Assembly (NCBI GenBank): GCA_963706785.1
Contig: CAVPNJ010000006.1
Span: 224,415 to 288,414 of the forward strand
DNA length: 64,000 bases
Direction of reading: 5' to 3'
DNA from: Pollutimonas sp963706785
GTDB lineage: Bacteria > Pseudomonadota > Gammaproteobacteria > Burkholderiales > Burkholderiaceae_B
Made by a program: the position numbers and the translations under genes. The number at the start of each line of letters is the position of its first letter. Within the stretch, counting starts at the first letter, position 1. A model generated the notes under the pieces. The model made no database searches. It was not told the DNA's origin and was given only the letters and a program-made list of their open reading frames with translations. Positions 9,705-18,877 of this stretch are shown in pieces.

Positions 9705-9854
9705 TTCGTGCGCATTCGCGTGAGTCGCGTGGCCTCTGGCGGTAGCCAGTTGATATATTGACAGAGGAAATTGGTCTGTGCATTATGGCACTGATTGGTC
9801 TGACCAGAGGAAGCACGCTCATTGGGTAACCAAAATAATAGGGGGTGAGTCGGT
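9705..9854. promoter_or_regulatory. Divergent intergenic region between lysR and the amidase gene
   Basis: A 150-bp region separates two divergent genes, the usual place for a LysR-type operator and both promoters. It contains short AT-rich patches (for example around 9750-9790), but I cannot assign -35/-10 boxes with confidence. Confidence 0.4.
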
Positions 9855-11426
9855 ATGTCTGCAGTGCCAGATATTATTCAGCGATTTGAACGAGCGGCCG
9901 ACGGCTTGGCAGACTTAAACCGATACCCTTTTCCTGAACGCCGTATGGCATGGGTAGAGCGGCTCGCCATTAATCTGCCTGAACTTCAAATTCTCGATAG
10001 CTTGGTCGAGGGCGGCAGCTGTCAGTATGTCGCGTCGGCCAACGCGATCGAAGCCGACGGCGTTGCTCCACCGGATGATTTGCCAGGTATTGCCGCAATT
10101 GCCCGCGAGGCGCATTTCAAGGAAAGCAACATACTTGACCCGGCGCTGCAAGCGCTGCAGGCAGCAACGCAATCGGCTCATTTAAATGCATTCATTCAAC
10201 TGGCAAGCGATGCACAGCTTACCGAGCAGGCGCGCGCGGCCGGGGCCGCGTTGCAGGCAGCGAGGGCGCAGCCCCTGCTCGGCGTTCCGATAGGCGTTAA
10301 AGATTTGATGGCGGTCAAGGGCTTCGCATTGACGGGGGGCACCCAAACCGGTTCAGTTCAGCCCAGCTCTGAAGATGCGCTGGCTATTTCGCGGTTACGC
10401 GATGCCGGTGCATTGATCGTCGGTACTACTAATCTGCACGAGCTCGCTTACGGCATTACCAGCGAAAATCCTCATTACGGATTTGTCGGCAACCCGCGGG
10501 CGGCCGGATTTATTGCCGGTGGCTCCAGCGGCGGGTCTGCCGCCGCAGTGGCGGCCGGCATTGTGCGCGCGGCTGTGGGGTCGGATACGGCAGGTTCTAT
10601 TCGTATTCCGGCCGCTTGCTGCGGCGTGGTAGGTTTCAAGCCCAGCTACGATGTGATTCCCCGCCAGGGCGCAATGGACCTTGGCGCCACGCTGGACCAT
10701 CTTGGTCCGATTGCGCAGTCGATCGACGATGCTGCGCTTTTATTCTCGATCATGGCCGGTCTGCCTGCCCAGGTGCCTGAACGTTTATCGAGCCTGAAGG
10801 GCGTGCGGATAGGCGTGCCATCGGACTATTTCTTTCAGCCGCTTGCGCCGGACGTCTTGCGGGCGATGGATGCGGCCATGGCGCGCATGCGTGCCGACGG
10901 CGCCGAGCTGGTTCCGATTGCCTTGCCCGGCATTGAAAACAGCGCGGCCTTGCAGTTCGCCACGCTATGCAGCGAGGCCACTGCCGTTCATTGGGAACGT
11001 TTGGTGCATAGGCCAGAAACGTTGGGGGCAGACGTACGGGTCCGCCTGGAGATTGGGCAGTTCTTTCCGGCGATTTGGTATACCCGTGCCCAGGGTGTTC
11101 GCGCTGCGCTGGCTGCCATGTTTCAGTCAGCCATGGCGAAAGTCGATGTGTTGCTTACGCCGACTCTGCGAACCACGGCTCCGGCATCGGGAACAAAGTC
11201 TCTTGTTGTCGGCGAACAAGAAATGCCCTTGCACGCAGCCATGACAAGTCTGACATTGCCATTCAATTTGACCGGAATGCCCGCCTTGAGCATGCCCTGC
11301 GGGACGGGCGCGAATAGTTTGCCGGTAGGTCTTCAGCTTGTCGGTGCAAGTAGCAGCGACTGGAAGGTATTGGCGGTTGCTGCACGGGTCGAGTTCCTGG
11401 TCCAGGGCGACGAAAGTTTTATATGA
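9855..11426 (+). CDS. Amidase (amidase-signature family)
   Basis: A 523-residue hydrolase of the amidase-signature family. The Ser-cisSer-Lys triad is visible as Lys in GVPIGVKD (near residue 147), Ser in GGSSGGSAA and Ser in GSDTAGSIRIPA. It cleaves an amide to an acid and ammonia, probably in the cytoplasm since no signal peptide is seen. About 100 residues precede the catalytic core and match nothing I recognise. A Liv-type ABC importer follows 147 bp downstream in the same direction, so the pair may import and hydrolyse an amide or amino-acid derivative. Allophanate- or biuret-hydrolase-like activity is possible but not shown. Confidence 0.88.
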   Translation: MSAVPDIIQRFERAADGLADLNRYPFPERRMAWVERLAINLPELQILDSLVEGGSCQYVASANAIEADGVAPPDDLPGIAAIAREAHFKESNILDPALQALQAATQSAHLNAFIQLASDAQLTEQARAAGAALQAARAQPLLGVPIGVKDLMAVKGFALTGGTQTGSVQPSSEDALAISRLRDAGALIVGTTNLHELAYGITSENPHYGFVGNPRAAGFIAGGSSGGSAAAVAAGIVRAAVGSDTAGSIRIPAACCGVVGFKPSYDVIPRQGAMDLGATLDHLGPIAQSIDDAALLFSIMAGLPAQVPERLSSLKGVRIGVPSDYFFQPLAPDVLRAMDAAMARMRADGAELVPIALPGIENSAALQFATLCSEATAVHWERLVHRPETLGADVRVRLEIGQFFPAIWYTRAQGVRAALAAMFQSAMAKVDVLLTPTLRTTAPASGTKSLVVGEQEMPLHAAMTSLTLPFNLTGMPALSMPCGTGANSLPVGLQLVGASSSDWKVLAVAARVEFLVQGDESFI

Positions 11427-11573
11427 AAGGCGCATTGACATTGAACGGCATATAAGTAACCTTAACGGGTCCGGCCGGCCTGATGTGCGATATAACGCAT
11501 GCTGCCTGTCTGATCGAACCGGGGCCGCAACGCCTTAGGCGCTGTGGTTCTCGACATCACAGGAGGAGTTCCC

Positions 11574-12794
11574 ATGAGACAACTTCGTTTTGCCATGATC
11601 GCGGCTGCCGCAGCGATGTTCAGCATAATTACGCCGGCGCAGGCCGCTGAGGAACCGATCGTTATCGGTGTCAGCATTGCGCAATCGCCGCCCGGTTCCG
11701 TTGTTCAAGGCACCCAGGTCAAGGAAGGCGTTGAAATCATTAAAAAAATAATCAACGATAAGGGCGGCGTGCTCGGCCGGCCATTGAAAATTGTCTATGA
11801 AGACAATCAGGGCATTCCCGAGAAAGGGCGGGCAGCGACTGAAAAGTTGATTTCGCGCGATAAAGTGGTGGCTGTTACGGGCGGACACCAAAGCTCAGTG
11901 TGCCTGGCGGAAATTGAAGTCGCCCATCGCTACAAAGTCCCTTACGTCAATACTAATTGCTGGTCCGACGATATCCGCGCTAAAGGCTATCCGGAAGTCT
12001 TTAACCCGGGCAACTACAATACCCGCGTGTCTAAGGCCATGGCGGAAACCATTGCGGCCATGAAGGTAAAAGATGTGGTGGTTTTTGCCGAGAATACCGA
12101 CTATGGGCTCGGGCAGGCAAAGGTACTGGGCGAATTCCTCAAGAAGCTCGCGCCCGATACCGCATACAAATCCATCGCGCTGGATCGCGCAGGCAAAGAT
12201 TTCACGCCGGCCGTATTGCCTTTGCGCGCCAATCCGCCCCAGATGGTGGTCAACATCATGTTGCCCCCTGCCGCTTATATTCTGATGAATCAGCTGTATG
12301 AGCAGGGCGTGGCACCGAGTGCGAAAACCTGGTTCTACGATGGGGCGGGTATTGCCGACTATCCAGATTTTTGGCAGAACGTAAAGGAAGCTGGCAAATA
12401 TATGCTGGCCTTCGGTCTTTACCATCCGAAAATGCCTATGCCTGAAATAGGGCAGCAAGTGGCGAAGGTCTATGAAGAGCAGGCCAAGCGCGAACCTAAC
12501 CGCCTGATTTTCCAGGCGGCCGACTCAGTGCTGCAAATCGCCAAGGCGATCGAAGACGCCAAGTCCACCGACAGTGCTGCCATCATCAAGGCACTGAAAG
12601 ACATGGAGTATGAAGGCGTGCGTGGAAAATTCCGCTTCTCGCAAGAACCCGGCTACACGTATCAGCAATGGGTGGATATTCCCTACGTTACCTACCAACT
12701 CACCGAAATCAACCAGCCACTTAGTAAAACAACGTTGATTCAAACGTCAGGGCAAGGCCTGCAAACCGACAAACTCGTCAAGCCCGCCAAATAA
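11574..12794 (+). CDS. Branched-chain-amino-acid-type ABC transporter substrate-binding protein
   Basis: A 406-residue periplasmic binding protein of the LivJ/LivK/urea-amide family. The strong ribosome site AGGAGG at 11561-11566 selects the ATG at 11574. The signal peptide ends at AQAAEEP near residue 25. The core contains PIVIGVSIAQSPPGS, INDKGGVLGRPLKIVYED and GGHQSSVCLA, typical of the fold. It is followed by a hairpin terminator and then the permeases and ATPases. The amidase upstream suggests an amide or amino-acid-like ligand. Confidence 0.88.
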   Translation: MRQLRFAMIAAAAAMFSIITPAQAAEEPIVIGVSIAQSPPGSVVQGTQVKEGVEIIKKIINDKGGVLGRPLKIVYEDNQGIPEKGRAATEKLISRDKVVAVTGGHQSSVCLAEIEVAHRYKVPYVNTNCWSDDIRAKGYPEVFNPGNYNTRVSKAMAETIAAMKVKDVVVFAENTDYGLGQAKVLGEFLKKLAPDTAYKSIALDRAGKDFTPAVLPLRANPPQMVVNIMLPPAAYILMNQLYEQGVAPSAKTWFYDGAGIADYPDFWQNVKEAGKYMLAFGLYHPKMPMPEIGQQVAKVYEEQAKREPNRLIFQAADSVLQIAKAIEDAKSTDSAAIIKALKDMEYEGVRGKFRFSQEPGYTYQQWVDIPYVTYQLTEINQPLSKTTLIQTSGQGLQTDKLVKPAK

Positions 12795-12824
12795 ATAACG
12801 GCCATCTTTGTGTTGATGTTCCTG

Positions 12825-12852
12825 CCGGGGCTGCGACAAGGCCCCGGTTTTA
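12825..12852 (+). terminator. Hairpin between binding-protein and permease genes (attenuating terminator)
   Basis: The perfect 7-bp stem CCGGGGC / GCCCCGG with a 9-base loop is followed by GTTTTA. It sits directly between the binding-protein gene and livH and would let the binding protein be made in excess over the membrane subunits. Confidence 0.65.
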
Positions 12853-12864
12853 CGGAGGTGCACC

Positions 12865-13755
12865 GTGCTGGCGCTTGATCTGTTTGTTAATGGACTGATT
12901 ATTGGGTTGTACTACGCCTTGATGGCCGTGGGGCTGGCGATGATATTCGGCATCCTCAAGGTGGTGAACTTCGCCCATGGCGAGTTCTACATGATAGGGG
13001 CGTACACCTATACCCTGGTCGCTTTGGGTTTAGGCGTTTCTCCATGGCTTGCTTTGCCGATTGCCGCGTTGGCCGGAGCCGCCATTGGCTGGGCTACAGA
13101 ACGCTGGCTGATGCGGCCCTTGTACACCGGGTATGGATCATGGGGACTCATGAAAGATGAGTACGCCGTGGTCGTGACATTCGGCTTGTCGCTGCTGCTT
13201 ATCAATCTTTTCGACAAGGTGATCGGGCCGTATCCCATGCGCGGCCCCGCTTTATCTGACGTGACTCGCATCAATATAGGCCCTTTCATGATGAGCGGCC
13301 AAAAGCTGATTACGGCCGGCTTGGCCATTGTGCTGCTCACGGCGCTCGCCCTTTTTATCAAGCGGTCGCTGTGGGGGCGGCAAATACAGGCGGTCGCGCA
13401 GAACCGCTTGGGCGCGTCCATTGCCGGCATTGATACTGCGCGGGCCAGTAGCATCGTTTTTGTAGCATCCGGCGTACTGGCGGCGATCGCAGGCGCCTTG
13501 CTGGCACCTATCATCAATCCCGCGCCGGATGTGGGAATTTTTCCGGCTATCAAGTCGTACGTGATTGTAGTAATTGGCGGCATGGGATCTATTCCGGGAA
13601 GTATCCTGGCGGCCTTGCTGCTCGGCGTTCTGGAAAGCTTTGGCGCGGTCTTCCTGTCTTATGACTACCGCGACACCTATGGCTTGGTGCTGTTGATCCT
13701 GATCCTGCTGTTTCGTCCTCAGGGATTATTCGGCGAACGTGCCCGCGAGGTCTAG
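12865..13755 (+). CDS. livH: Branched-chain-amino-acid-type ABC permease LivH
   Basis: A 296-residue inner-membrane permease with the LivH hallmarks ALMAVGLAMIFGILKVVNFAHG near the N-terminus and IKSYVIVVIGGMGSIPGS near residue 232. The start is GTG with a GGAGGT ribosome site 5-6 bp upstream. It pairs with LivM, which starts 2 bp after its stop, to form the pore. Substrate specificity is set by the upstream binding protein rather than by this subunit. Confidence 0.9.
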   Translation: MLALDLFVNGLIIGLYYALMAVGLAMIFGILKVVNFAHGEFYMIGAYTYTLVALGLGVSPWLALPIAALAGAAIGWATERWLMRPLYTGYGSWGLMKDEYAVVVTFGLSLLLINLFDKVIGPYPMRGPALSDVTRINIGPFMMSGQKLITAGLAIVLLTALALFIKRSLWGRQIQAVAQNRLGASIAGIDTARASSIVFVASGVLAAIAGALLAPIINPAPDVGIFPAIKSYVIVVIGGMGSIPGSILAALLLGVLESFGAVFLSYDYRDTYGLVLLILILLFRPQGLFGERAREV

Positions 13756-13757
13756 CT

Positions 13758-14729
13758 ATGTCGACTGCTCAACATCCCAACTTGCATTCCAGCAAATTGC
13801 GCAATGAACTGCTGCTCAGTTTGATCGTGCTTGGCGTGCTGGCAATTATGCCTTTGATGGTGCATTCCCCGTATTGGCTGGGTGTGCTGATCGTCAGCAT
13901 GTACTTCGCCATTTTATCCTCGGGCTGGAACCTGCTGGCAGGATACGCGGGCCAATTCTCATTGGCGCCAGCCGCTTTTGCCATGCTTGGTGGCTACAGC
14001 ACGGGATTGCTTTCCTATCATCTGAAGGCGCCGTTATGGATAGGGTTGCCCATGTCCATCATCATTCCGGGCATCATCGGTCTGGTGTTGGGGCGCATTG
14101 TCTTGCGGTTGTCAGGCGCCTATCTGGCGTTGACGACCTTATCGTTTGCCGAAATCATACGGCTCGTTATCTACAACTCGATCAACTTTACACGCGGCGA
14201 TCAAGGGTTGAACGTTCCAACCCTATTCGACAGCCGGTTGGGTTACTACTATGTGTTCCTGGTCGCACTGATTGCCGTAGTGGCGGTGGTGTACTGCGTG
14301 TTGCGTATGCCGATGGGGCGATTTCTGCAAGCGATTCGCGACGATGAAATCGGTGCAGCCAGTCGCGGGATCGATGTGGTGCGCTATAAAACCATTGCCT
14401 TCTTCATCAGCTGCGCCATCTGCGGATTTGCCGGAGGCTTGTATGGAACGTTTGCCAGTCTGGTCAGTCCCGAACTTGGCTTGATCGCACAAACCGGTCT
14501 GGTCATTGCCATGGTCGTGATCGGTGGCATGGGTACGCTGGTGGGGCCGTTGATCGGAGCCATGCTCGTATACACAGCGTCGGAGTTTCTGCGCGATGTG
14601 GGCGGCATCCAAATGATAGTGTTCGCCGCTCTGGTCATAATCTTCGCACGCTTCTTCCGCGAAGGCCTGTGGGGCTTGCTGCGTCGCTCGTTGATGCGCC
14701 GGTCGGTTGCCGCAAGGAAGGGGGTTTGA
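13758..14729 (+). CDS. livM: Branched-chain-amino-acid-type ABC permease LivM
   Basis: A 323-residue inner-membrane permease. The LivM signature is seen in SSGWNLLAGYAGQFSLAPAAF and in GAYLALTTLSFAEIIRLV, and the ATPase-coupling loop follows (MGRFLQAIRDDEIGAASRGI). Eight or more hydrophobic segments are evident. Its stop codon shares one base with the start of the livG gene. It forms the second half of the pore with LivH. Confidence 0.9.
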   Translation: MSTAQHPNLHSSKLRNELLLSLIVLGVLAIMPLMVHSPYWLGVLIVSMYFAILSSGWNLLAGYAGQFSLAPAAFAMLGGYSTGLLSYHLKAPLWIGLPMSIIIPGIIGLVLGRIVLRLSGAYLALTTLSFAEIIRLVIYNSINFTRGDQGLNVPTLFDSRLGYYYVFLVALIAVVAVVYCVLRMPMGRFLQAIRDDEIGAASRGIDVVRYKTIAFFISCAICGFAGGLYGTFASLVSPELGLIAQTGLVIAMVVIGGMGTLVGPLIGAMLVYTASEFLRDVGGIQMIVFAALVIIFARFFREGLWGLLRRSLMRRSVAARKGV

Positions 14730-15466
14730 TGGCATTGATGCAAATTCAGAATATTGAAAAGCGCTTCGGTGGCCTGCGCGCAGTCGATGGTGCCAGCATG
14801 GACGTGAATCAAGGGGAGTTATTGGGTTTGATAGGCCCTAATGGCTCCGGTAAAACGACGTTGCTTAACGTACTATCAGGACACCTGAAGGCAGATAGCG
14901 GGTCCGTCCTGTTAGAAGGCAAAAGCATCTTGGGGCTGGGCCCGACCCAGCTGACTCGGTTAGGCGTGTTGCGCATGTTCCAAATGACACGGGTCTTCAA
15001 TCGCATGAGCGCATTCGACAACCTGGTTGTCTGTGGCCTGGCATTAGGCCTGAGCGAGTCGCAGTCTTATGCTCGGGCGACTGAGTTGCTTGACGAATTG
15101 AAGCTGACACCAGTCATGTATCTTGATGCAGGCCAGTTATCAGGCGGCCAGCGCAAGCTCTTGGAGTTCGGAGCGTGCTTTATGGTGCCTCCGCGTATCG
15201 CATTGCTCGATGAGCCTTTTGCTGCGGTCCATCCCATTATGAAAGAAACCATGTCTGCATTCATACGCCGGCGCAACGAGGCGGGCCAAACCTTTATTCT
15301 TGTCAGCCACGATATGCCCGTGATCGTCGACCTTTGCCCACGCTCCGTTTGCATGAATGCGGGCAAGGTGCTGGCGGAAGGCGCGACGCATGATGTTCTG
15401 CGGTCATCGGCGGTTATCGAAGCGTATTTGGGTGAAGAGGCCGCCCAGGAGCAAGACCATGTCTGA
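14729..15466 (+). CDS. livG: ABC transporter ATP-binding protein LivG
   Basis: A 245-residue ATPase. Walker A is GPNGSGKTT, the signature is LSGGQRKLLE, Walker B is IALLDEPFAAV, and the H-loop is LVSHDMPV. The aspartate usually after the Walker B Glu-Pro is replaced here (PFAAV), a common LivG variant. The start at 14729 overlaps the livM stop by one base; an upstream in-frame start at 14669 lies inside livM and is unlikely. It works with LivF to power transport. Confidence 0.9.
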   Translation: MALMQIQNIEKRFGGLRAVDGASMDVNQGELLGLIGPNGSGKTTLLNVLSGHLKADSGSVLLEGKSILGLGPTQLTRLGVLRMFQMTRVFNRMSAFDNLVVCGLALGLSESQSYARATELLDELKLTPVMYLDAGQLSGGQRKLLEFGACFMVPPRIALLDEPFAAVHPIMKETMSAFIRRRNEAGQTFILVSHDMPVIVDLCPRSVCMNAGKVLAEGATHDVLRSSAVIEAYLGEEAAQEQDHV

Positions 15467-16193
15467 AATCTTGCTTGAATTGGATGGCGTCACTTCCGGC
15501 TATATGGGCGACATCGATGTTTTGCGTAACGTCTCTCTTACTATACGACAGGGCTATATCAGCGGTCTGATCGGCCTGAATGGCGCAGGTAAGTCAACGC
15601 TCTTCAAGACCATTTACGGATTTTTGAAGCCCAAAACCGGCACCATAAAATTGCAAGGCCGCGATATCTCCGGCACAGAGCCGCACGCGCTAATCGACGA
15701 CGGCCTTTGGTACATTCCCCAGGAATCCAGTCTCTTTCCTTATCTAAGCGTAGAAGAAAACCTGCGCCTTCCCCTCGAGGGCCGACGCAAGAAGTTCGGG
15801 GCGGTGATAGAACAGCGCTTCGACGAAACGTTGACTCGATTCCCCATTTTGCGAGAGAAGCTCAAAGCGCAGGCGGGCGACTTATCCGGTGGACAGCAAA
15901 AGTCGCTGGAATTCGCTAAAGCCTATATGGTGCAGCCCAGGGTCTGTTTAATCGACGAGCCCAGTATAGGGTTAGCGCCCAAGGTGGCGGTCGAGGTGTT
16001 CCAGTGGATAAAGGCCTTTGCGGAATCGGGCATGGGTATATTGTTGGTGGACCATAACGTCCGGCGCGTAGTGGCGATGTCGGATCATATTTATGTCATG
16101 AGCCTCGGTGAGATCACTGCATCCGGCTCGCCAGAGGACTTCCAGGGCGATCTGCATGCGCAGGTCCGGGAGTGGCTGGGCATCAACTTTTAA
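15459..16193 (+). CDS. livF: ABC transporter ATP-binding protein LivF
   Basis: A 244-residue ATPase with Walker A GLNGAGKST, signature LSGGQQKSLEFA, Walker B VCLIDEPSIGL and an H-loop histidine in LLVDHNVRR. The ATG at 15459 lies within the last codons of livG (8-bp overlap), indicating coupled translation. It is the last gene of the importer cluster that starts at the binding protein at 11574. Confidence 0.9.
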   Translation: MSEILLELDGVTSGYMGDIDVLRNVSLTIRQGYISGLIGLNGAGKSTLFKTIYGFLKPKTGTIKLQGRDISGTEPHALIDDGLWYIPQESSLFPYLSVEENLRLPLEGRRKKFGAVIEQRFDETLTRFPILREKLKAQAGDLSGGQQKSLEFAKAYMVQPRVCLIDEPSIGLAPKVAVEVFQWIKAFAESGMGILLVDHNVRRVVAMSDHIYVMSLGEITASGSPEDFQGDLHAQVREWLGINF

Positions 16194-16210
16194 GCTCCCA
16201 CGAGGCAGCG

Positions 16211-16227
16211 GCCTGGCCCTGCCAGGC
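16211..16227 (+). terminator. Hairpin after livF
   Basis: A perfect 7-bp inverted repeat, GCCTGGC / GCCAGGC, with a 3-base loop lies 17 bp after the livF stop. There is no clear T-run, so termination may be Rho-assisted or the hairpin may stabilise the 3' end. Confidence 0.4.
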
Positions 16228-16398
16228 TTAGCGCAATATCTCACGTGTTTTCCTATGCATAAAGTCGTGAGGTAAACTCTCCGCCACCAGCCATGGGTGC
16301 CGGCGGCTCGACAGGTCAAGCCGTCTGGATGAACCGCCAAGGCACGGAGTCGGCAGACATCTTCATCGACACAAAAGAATGCAACAGGAGTGACACAT

Positions 16399-17373
16399 AT
16401 GCACAGAGTAATTCGGGCTGGCTTGGCGGCCGCCTTGGCCTTGAGCGTTTCGATACCCGCCTTGGCCGCCGAGAAATGGCCGTCCAAACCTTTGACGCTG
16501 GTCGTGCCTTTCGGGCCTGGTTCCAGCCCCGACATGATGTCCAGGGTGATCGCGGAACAAGCGGCCAAAGACTTGGGCCAGCCTATCGTCGTACAGAACC
16601 GTCCTGGCGCTAGCGGTAACCTGGGCACATCGGTTATCGCCAAAGCAGCACCGGATGGCTACACCTTTGGTGTTTCCATTACCGGTCCGATGGTGAACAA
16701 CACAGTGCTGTACGACAATTTACCCTACGATCCCAAGAAAGATCTGTCTCCCTTGACGCTAGGCGTGCACCAGCCAAACATTCTGGTGGTACCGGGTAAC
16801 TCGCCAATCAAATCGGTGAGCGATCTCACTAAGGCAATGAAGGCGCCGGACGCGATCAACAACTTCCCATCGACAGGCGCCGGTACGGTGTCGCACTTGT
16901 CGGTCGAGCTCCTGCTTGAACGGGTTGGCGGAAAGGCCGTTCATGTGCCTTACGCTTCGTCGCCCGCAGCGGTCACTTCGCTATTGTCGGGCGACACCAA
17001 TTTTGCAGCCTTGCCACCGATTGCCGTCATGTCCATGATCAAAGATGGCCGTTTGCGGGCGCTTGCCGTGGTGTCCAGCCAGCGCGCAAGTTTCCTGCCC
17101 GAAGTTCCGACGCTTGCCGAGCAAGGGCTCGCCGGAATTGAAGGGTCGGGTTGGATCGGTTTTATAGCGCCGTCGGGTGTTCCCGATGACATTAAGCGCC
17201 AGCTAAGCGACGCACTGATTACTGCCATCAAGCACCCGGAAGTCCAGGCCCGCCTGAAATCGCAGTTCATGGAACCGGTGGGCAATCAGCCCGCGGAGTT
17301 CGCCCAGTATATGGACGAAGAACTCCAGCGCTGGAAACCGCTAATCAAGCGCTTGAATCTTAGCGTGAACTGA
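16399..17373 (+). CDS. Bug/TctC family substrate-binding protein
   Basis: A 324-residue periplasmic binding protein. The AGGAG at 16385-16389 is well spaced from the ATG at 16399; the in-frame GTG at 16390 abuts the ribosome site and is less likely. The signal peptide ends at ALAAEKWP near residue 24. Family marks are SKPLTLVVPFGPG, QNRPGASGNLGTS, DGYTFGVS and HVPYASSPAAVTSLLSGD. It stands alone, transcribed toward the isochorismate synthase gene, with no membrane partner nearby. Confidence 0.9.
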   Translation: MHRVIRAGLAAALALSVSIPALAAEKWPSKPLTLVVPFGPGSSPDMMSRVIAEQAAKDLGQPIVVQNRPGASGNLGTSVIAKAAPDGYTFGVSITGPMVNNTVLYDNLPYDPKKDLSPLTLGVHQPNILVVPGNSPIKSVSDLTKAMKAPDAINNFPSTGAGTVSHLSVELLLERVGGKAVHVPYASSPAAVTSLLSGDTNFAALPPIAVMSMIKDGRLRALAVVSSQRASFLPEVPTLAEQGLAGIEGSGWIGFIAPSGVPDDIKRQLSDALITAIKHPEVQARLKSQFMEPVGNQPAEFAQYMDEELQRWKPLIKRLNLSVN

Positions 17374-17405
17374 TAGAGCCTTTGGCGCAGGAATTACGCC
17401 GTTAC

Positions 17406-17439
17406 ATGAAAGAAGCCTGCCTAAGCGGGCTTCTTTCAT
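17406..17439. terminator. Bidirectional terminator hairpin between convergent genes
   Basis: A 15-bp stem (ATGAAAGAAGCCTGC with GCGGGCTTCTTTCAT, one G-T pair) with a CTAA loop lies between the Bug gene and the convergent isochorismate synthase gene. It can serve both directions. Confidence 0.75.
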
Positions 17440-17455
17440 TAGAGCAGCTGGCCGC

Positions 17456-18676
17456 CTAACTGATGGCACGCATGAAGGTTTCCATCTTGGTGGCGGTCTC
17501 TTTGATCTCGCTGTCAGGGTCGGAGCCTGCCACGGTTCCAGCCCCCGCATACAGACGCAGCTTGTTGCCCCCGTCGTGAAGGGCGCAGCGCAGGGTCAGG
17601 GCCCATTCGCCGTCGCCGTTAGCCATCTGCCAGCCGACCAAGCCGGCAAAGTAACCACGGTCGAAGGGCTCAAGGTCGCGGATATGGTTAAAGGCCGTTG
17701 CCGTGGGGTGACCGCAGATTGCCGGTGTAGGATGCAGTGCAACCGACAAGTCGAGCGCTGTCATGGTGGCGTCGCGCAGGCGACCGGTAATATAGGTCGA
17801 CAGGTGCCACAGCGTATCGGTGCCGATTACCGAGGGGCCGTCAGGCACATCAAGTTCGTCGCAATGCATGCGCAAGATGCGCACGATGTCACTGACAACA
17901 TAGCCATGTTCACGCAAGTCCTTTTCGGAGCGAGCGAGCCCTTCCTTAAGCGCCTGGTCGGTTTCGGCGTCGCTATTCCTGCCTATTGAACCGGCCAAGG
18001 GGTTCACGTAGATTCGATCGCCTTCCCGGCGGACCAGGAGCTCGGGGCTGGCGCCGACCATGACGCCTGTTGGCGCGGCGTCGGCTCCGTTAGCCCAGAC
18101 GGGGACAGCGAAGGTGTAGCCGCGCGCATTGCGGCTGAGCAGATCAGGCAGTAGTCGTGTGTAATCGACAGGACGGTCCAGTTGTACGTCCATGGCCCGC
18201 GAAAGAACGACTTTCTTTAGGTCGCCTTGGTCGAATAGGGTTAGGGCCTTGCGCACCATGTCGCCGTATTGCTCCGGAGCCGGTACCGGCTCGCGCGACA
18301 CAACCTGCGGGCGGGCGTGCTGAGGCGGCAGGTCTGTGGCGGTAACGGAGGTCTTGGGAGGGATGCCGGCACTTGTATGCTTCACGGGAATTGCCAGGCT
18401 GGCGGCATTGGAGGCATCGAATGGAACCAGCCCGAACATGACGGGTGAGTCGACCCCACGCTGGCTGGCTTGTTCGAACAGCGCTTTGACGACGTCGGAG
18501 GTGACCGCTTGATAGGTGGATACCACACCGTCTTTACCCCAGGCGCGATACTGTATGTGAGGCGAGGCAAAGAAAAAATCGCCCACAGCAAAGTCGTTCA
18601 CTAGCCAGTCGCCAATCGACCCGGGTTGGGTCGATACGTTTTCCGTCGCAGCAATCGCTGGCGTTTCTATAGTCAT
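17456..18676 (-). CDS. Isochorismate synthase
   Basis: A 406-residue chorismate-binding enzyme of the EntC/DhbC/MenF family converting chorismate to isochorismate. Visible family features are KKVVLSRAMD in the N-terminal half, HPTPAICGHPT, FDRGYFAGLVGW, and the end segment LRLYAGAGTVAGSDPDSE. It starts at ATG 18676 with an AGGTG ribosome site. No isochorismatase, salicylate, catecholate-siderophore or menaquinone gene is nearby, so its pathway (salicylate, siderophore or quinone) cannot be told from context. Confidence 0.88.
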   Translation of the reverse strand: MTIETPAIAATENVSTQPGSIGDWLVNDFAVGDFFFASPHIQYRAWGKDGVVSTYQAVTSDVVKALFEQASQRGVDSPVMFGLVPFDASNAASLAIPVKHTSAGIPPKTSVTATDLPPQHARPQVVSREPVPAPEQYGDMVRKALTLFDQGDLKKVVLSRAMDVQLDRPVDYTRLLPDLLSRNARGYTFAVPVWANGADAAPTGVMVGASPELLVRREGDRIYVNPLAGSIGRNSDAETDQALKEGLARSEKDLREHGYVVSDIVRILRMHCDELDVPDGPSVIGTDTLWHLSTYITGRLRDATMTALDLSVALHPTPAICGHPTATAFNHIRDLEPFDRGYFAGLVGWQMANGDGEWALTLRCALHDGGNKLRLYAGAGTVAGSDPDSEIKETATKMETFMRAIS

Positions 18677-18877
18677 TTCGTTACACCTAATATTTCTAAA
18701 ACCCGCCAGAAGGTATCAGAAAAGCCGGACCAGTTCAATTCGCGCCCGTGCATGGATAAAGTTGGCAAGATGCGCGGGTGACCCGACAATTCAGCGGGTC
18801 TTTCGCGTGTGCCACACTCATCGTACGCAGAGCGCTTGGGCCTGAATTTCGCAGCGAATCTTCAAGGCGTTCCCGGA

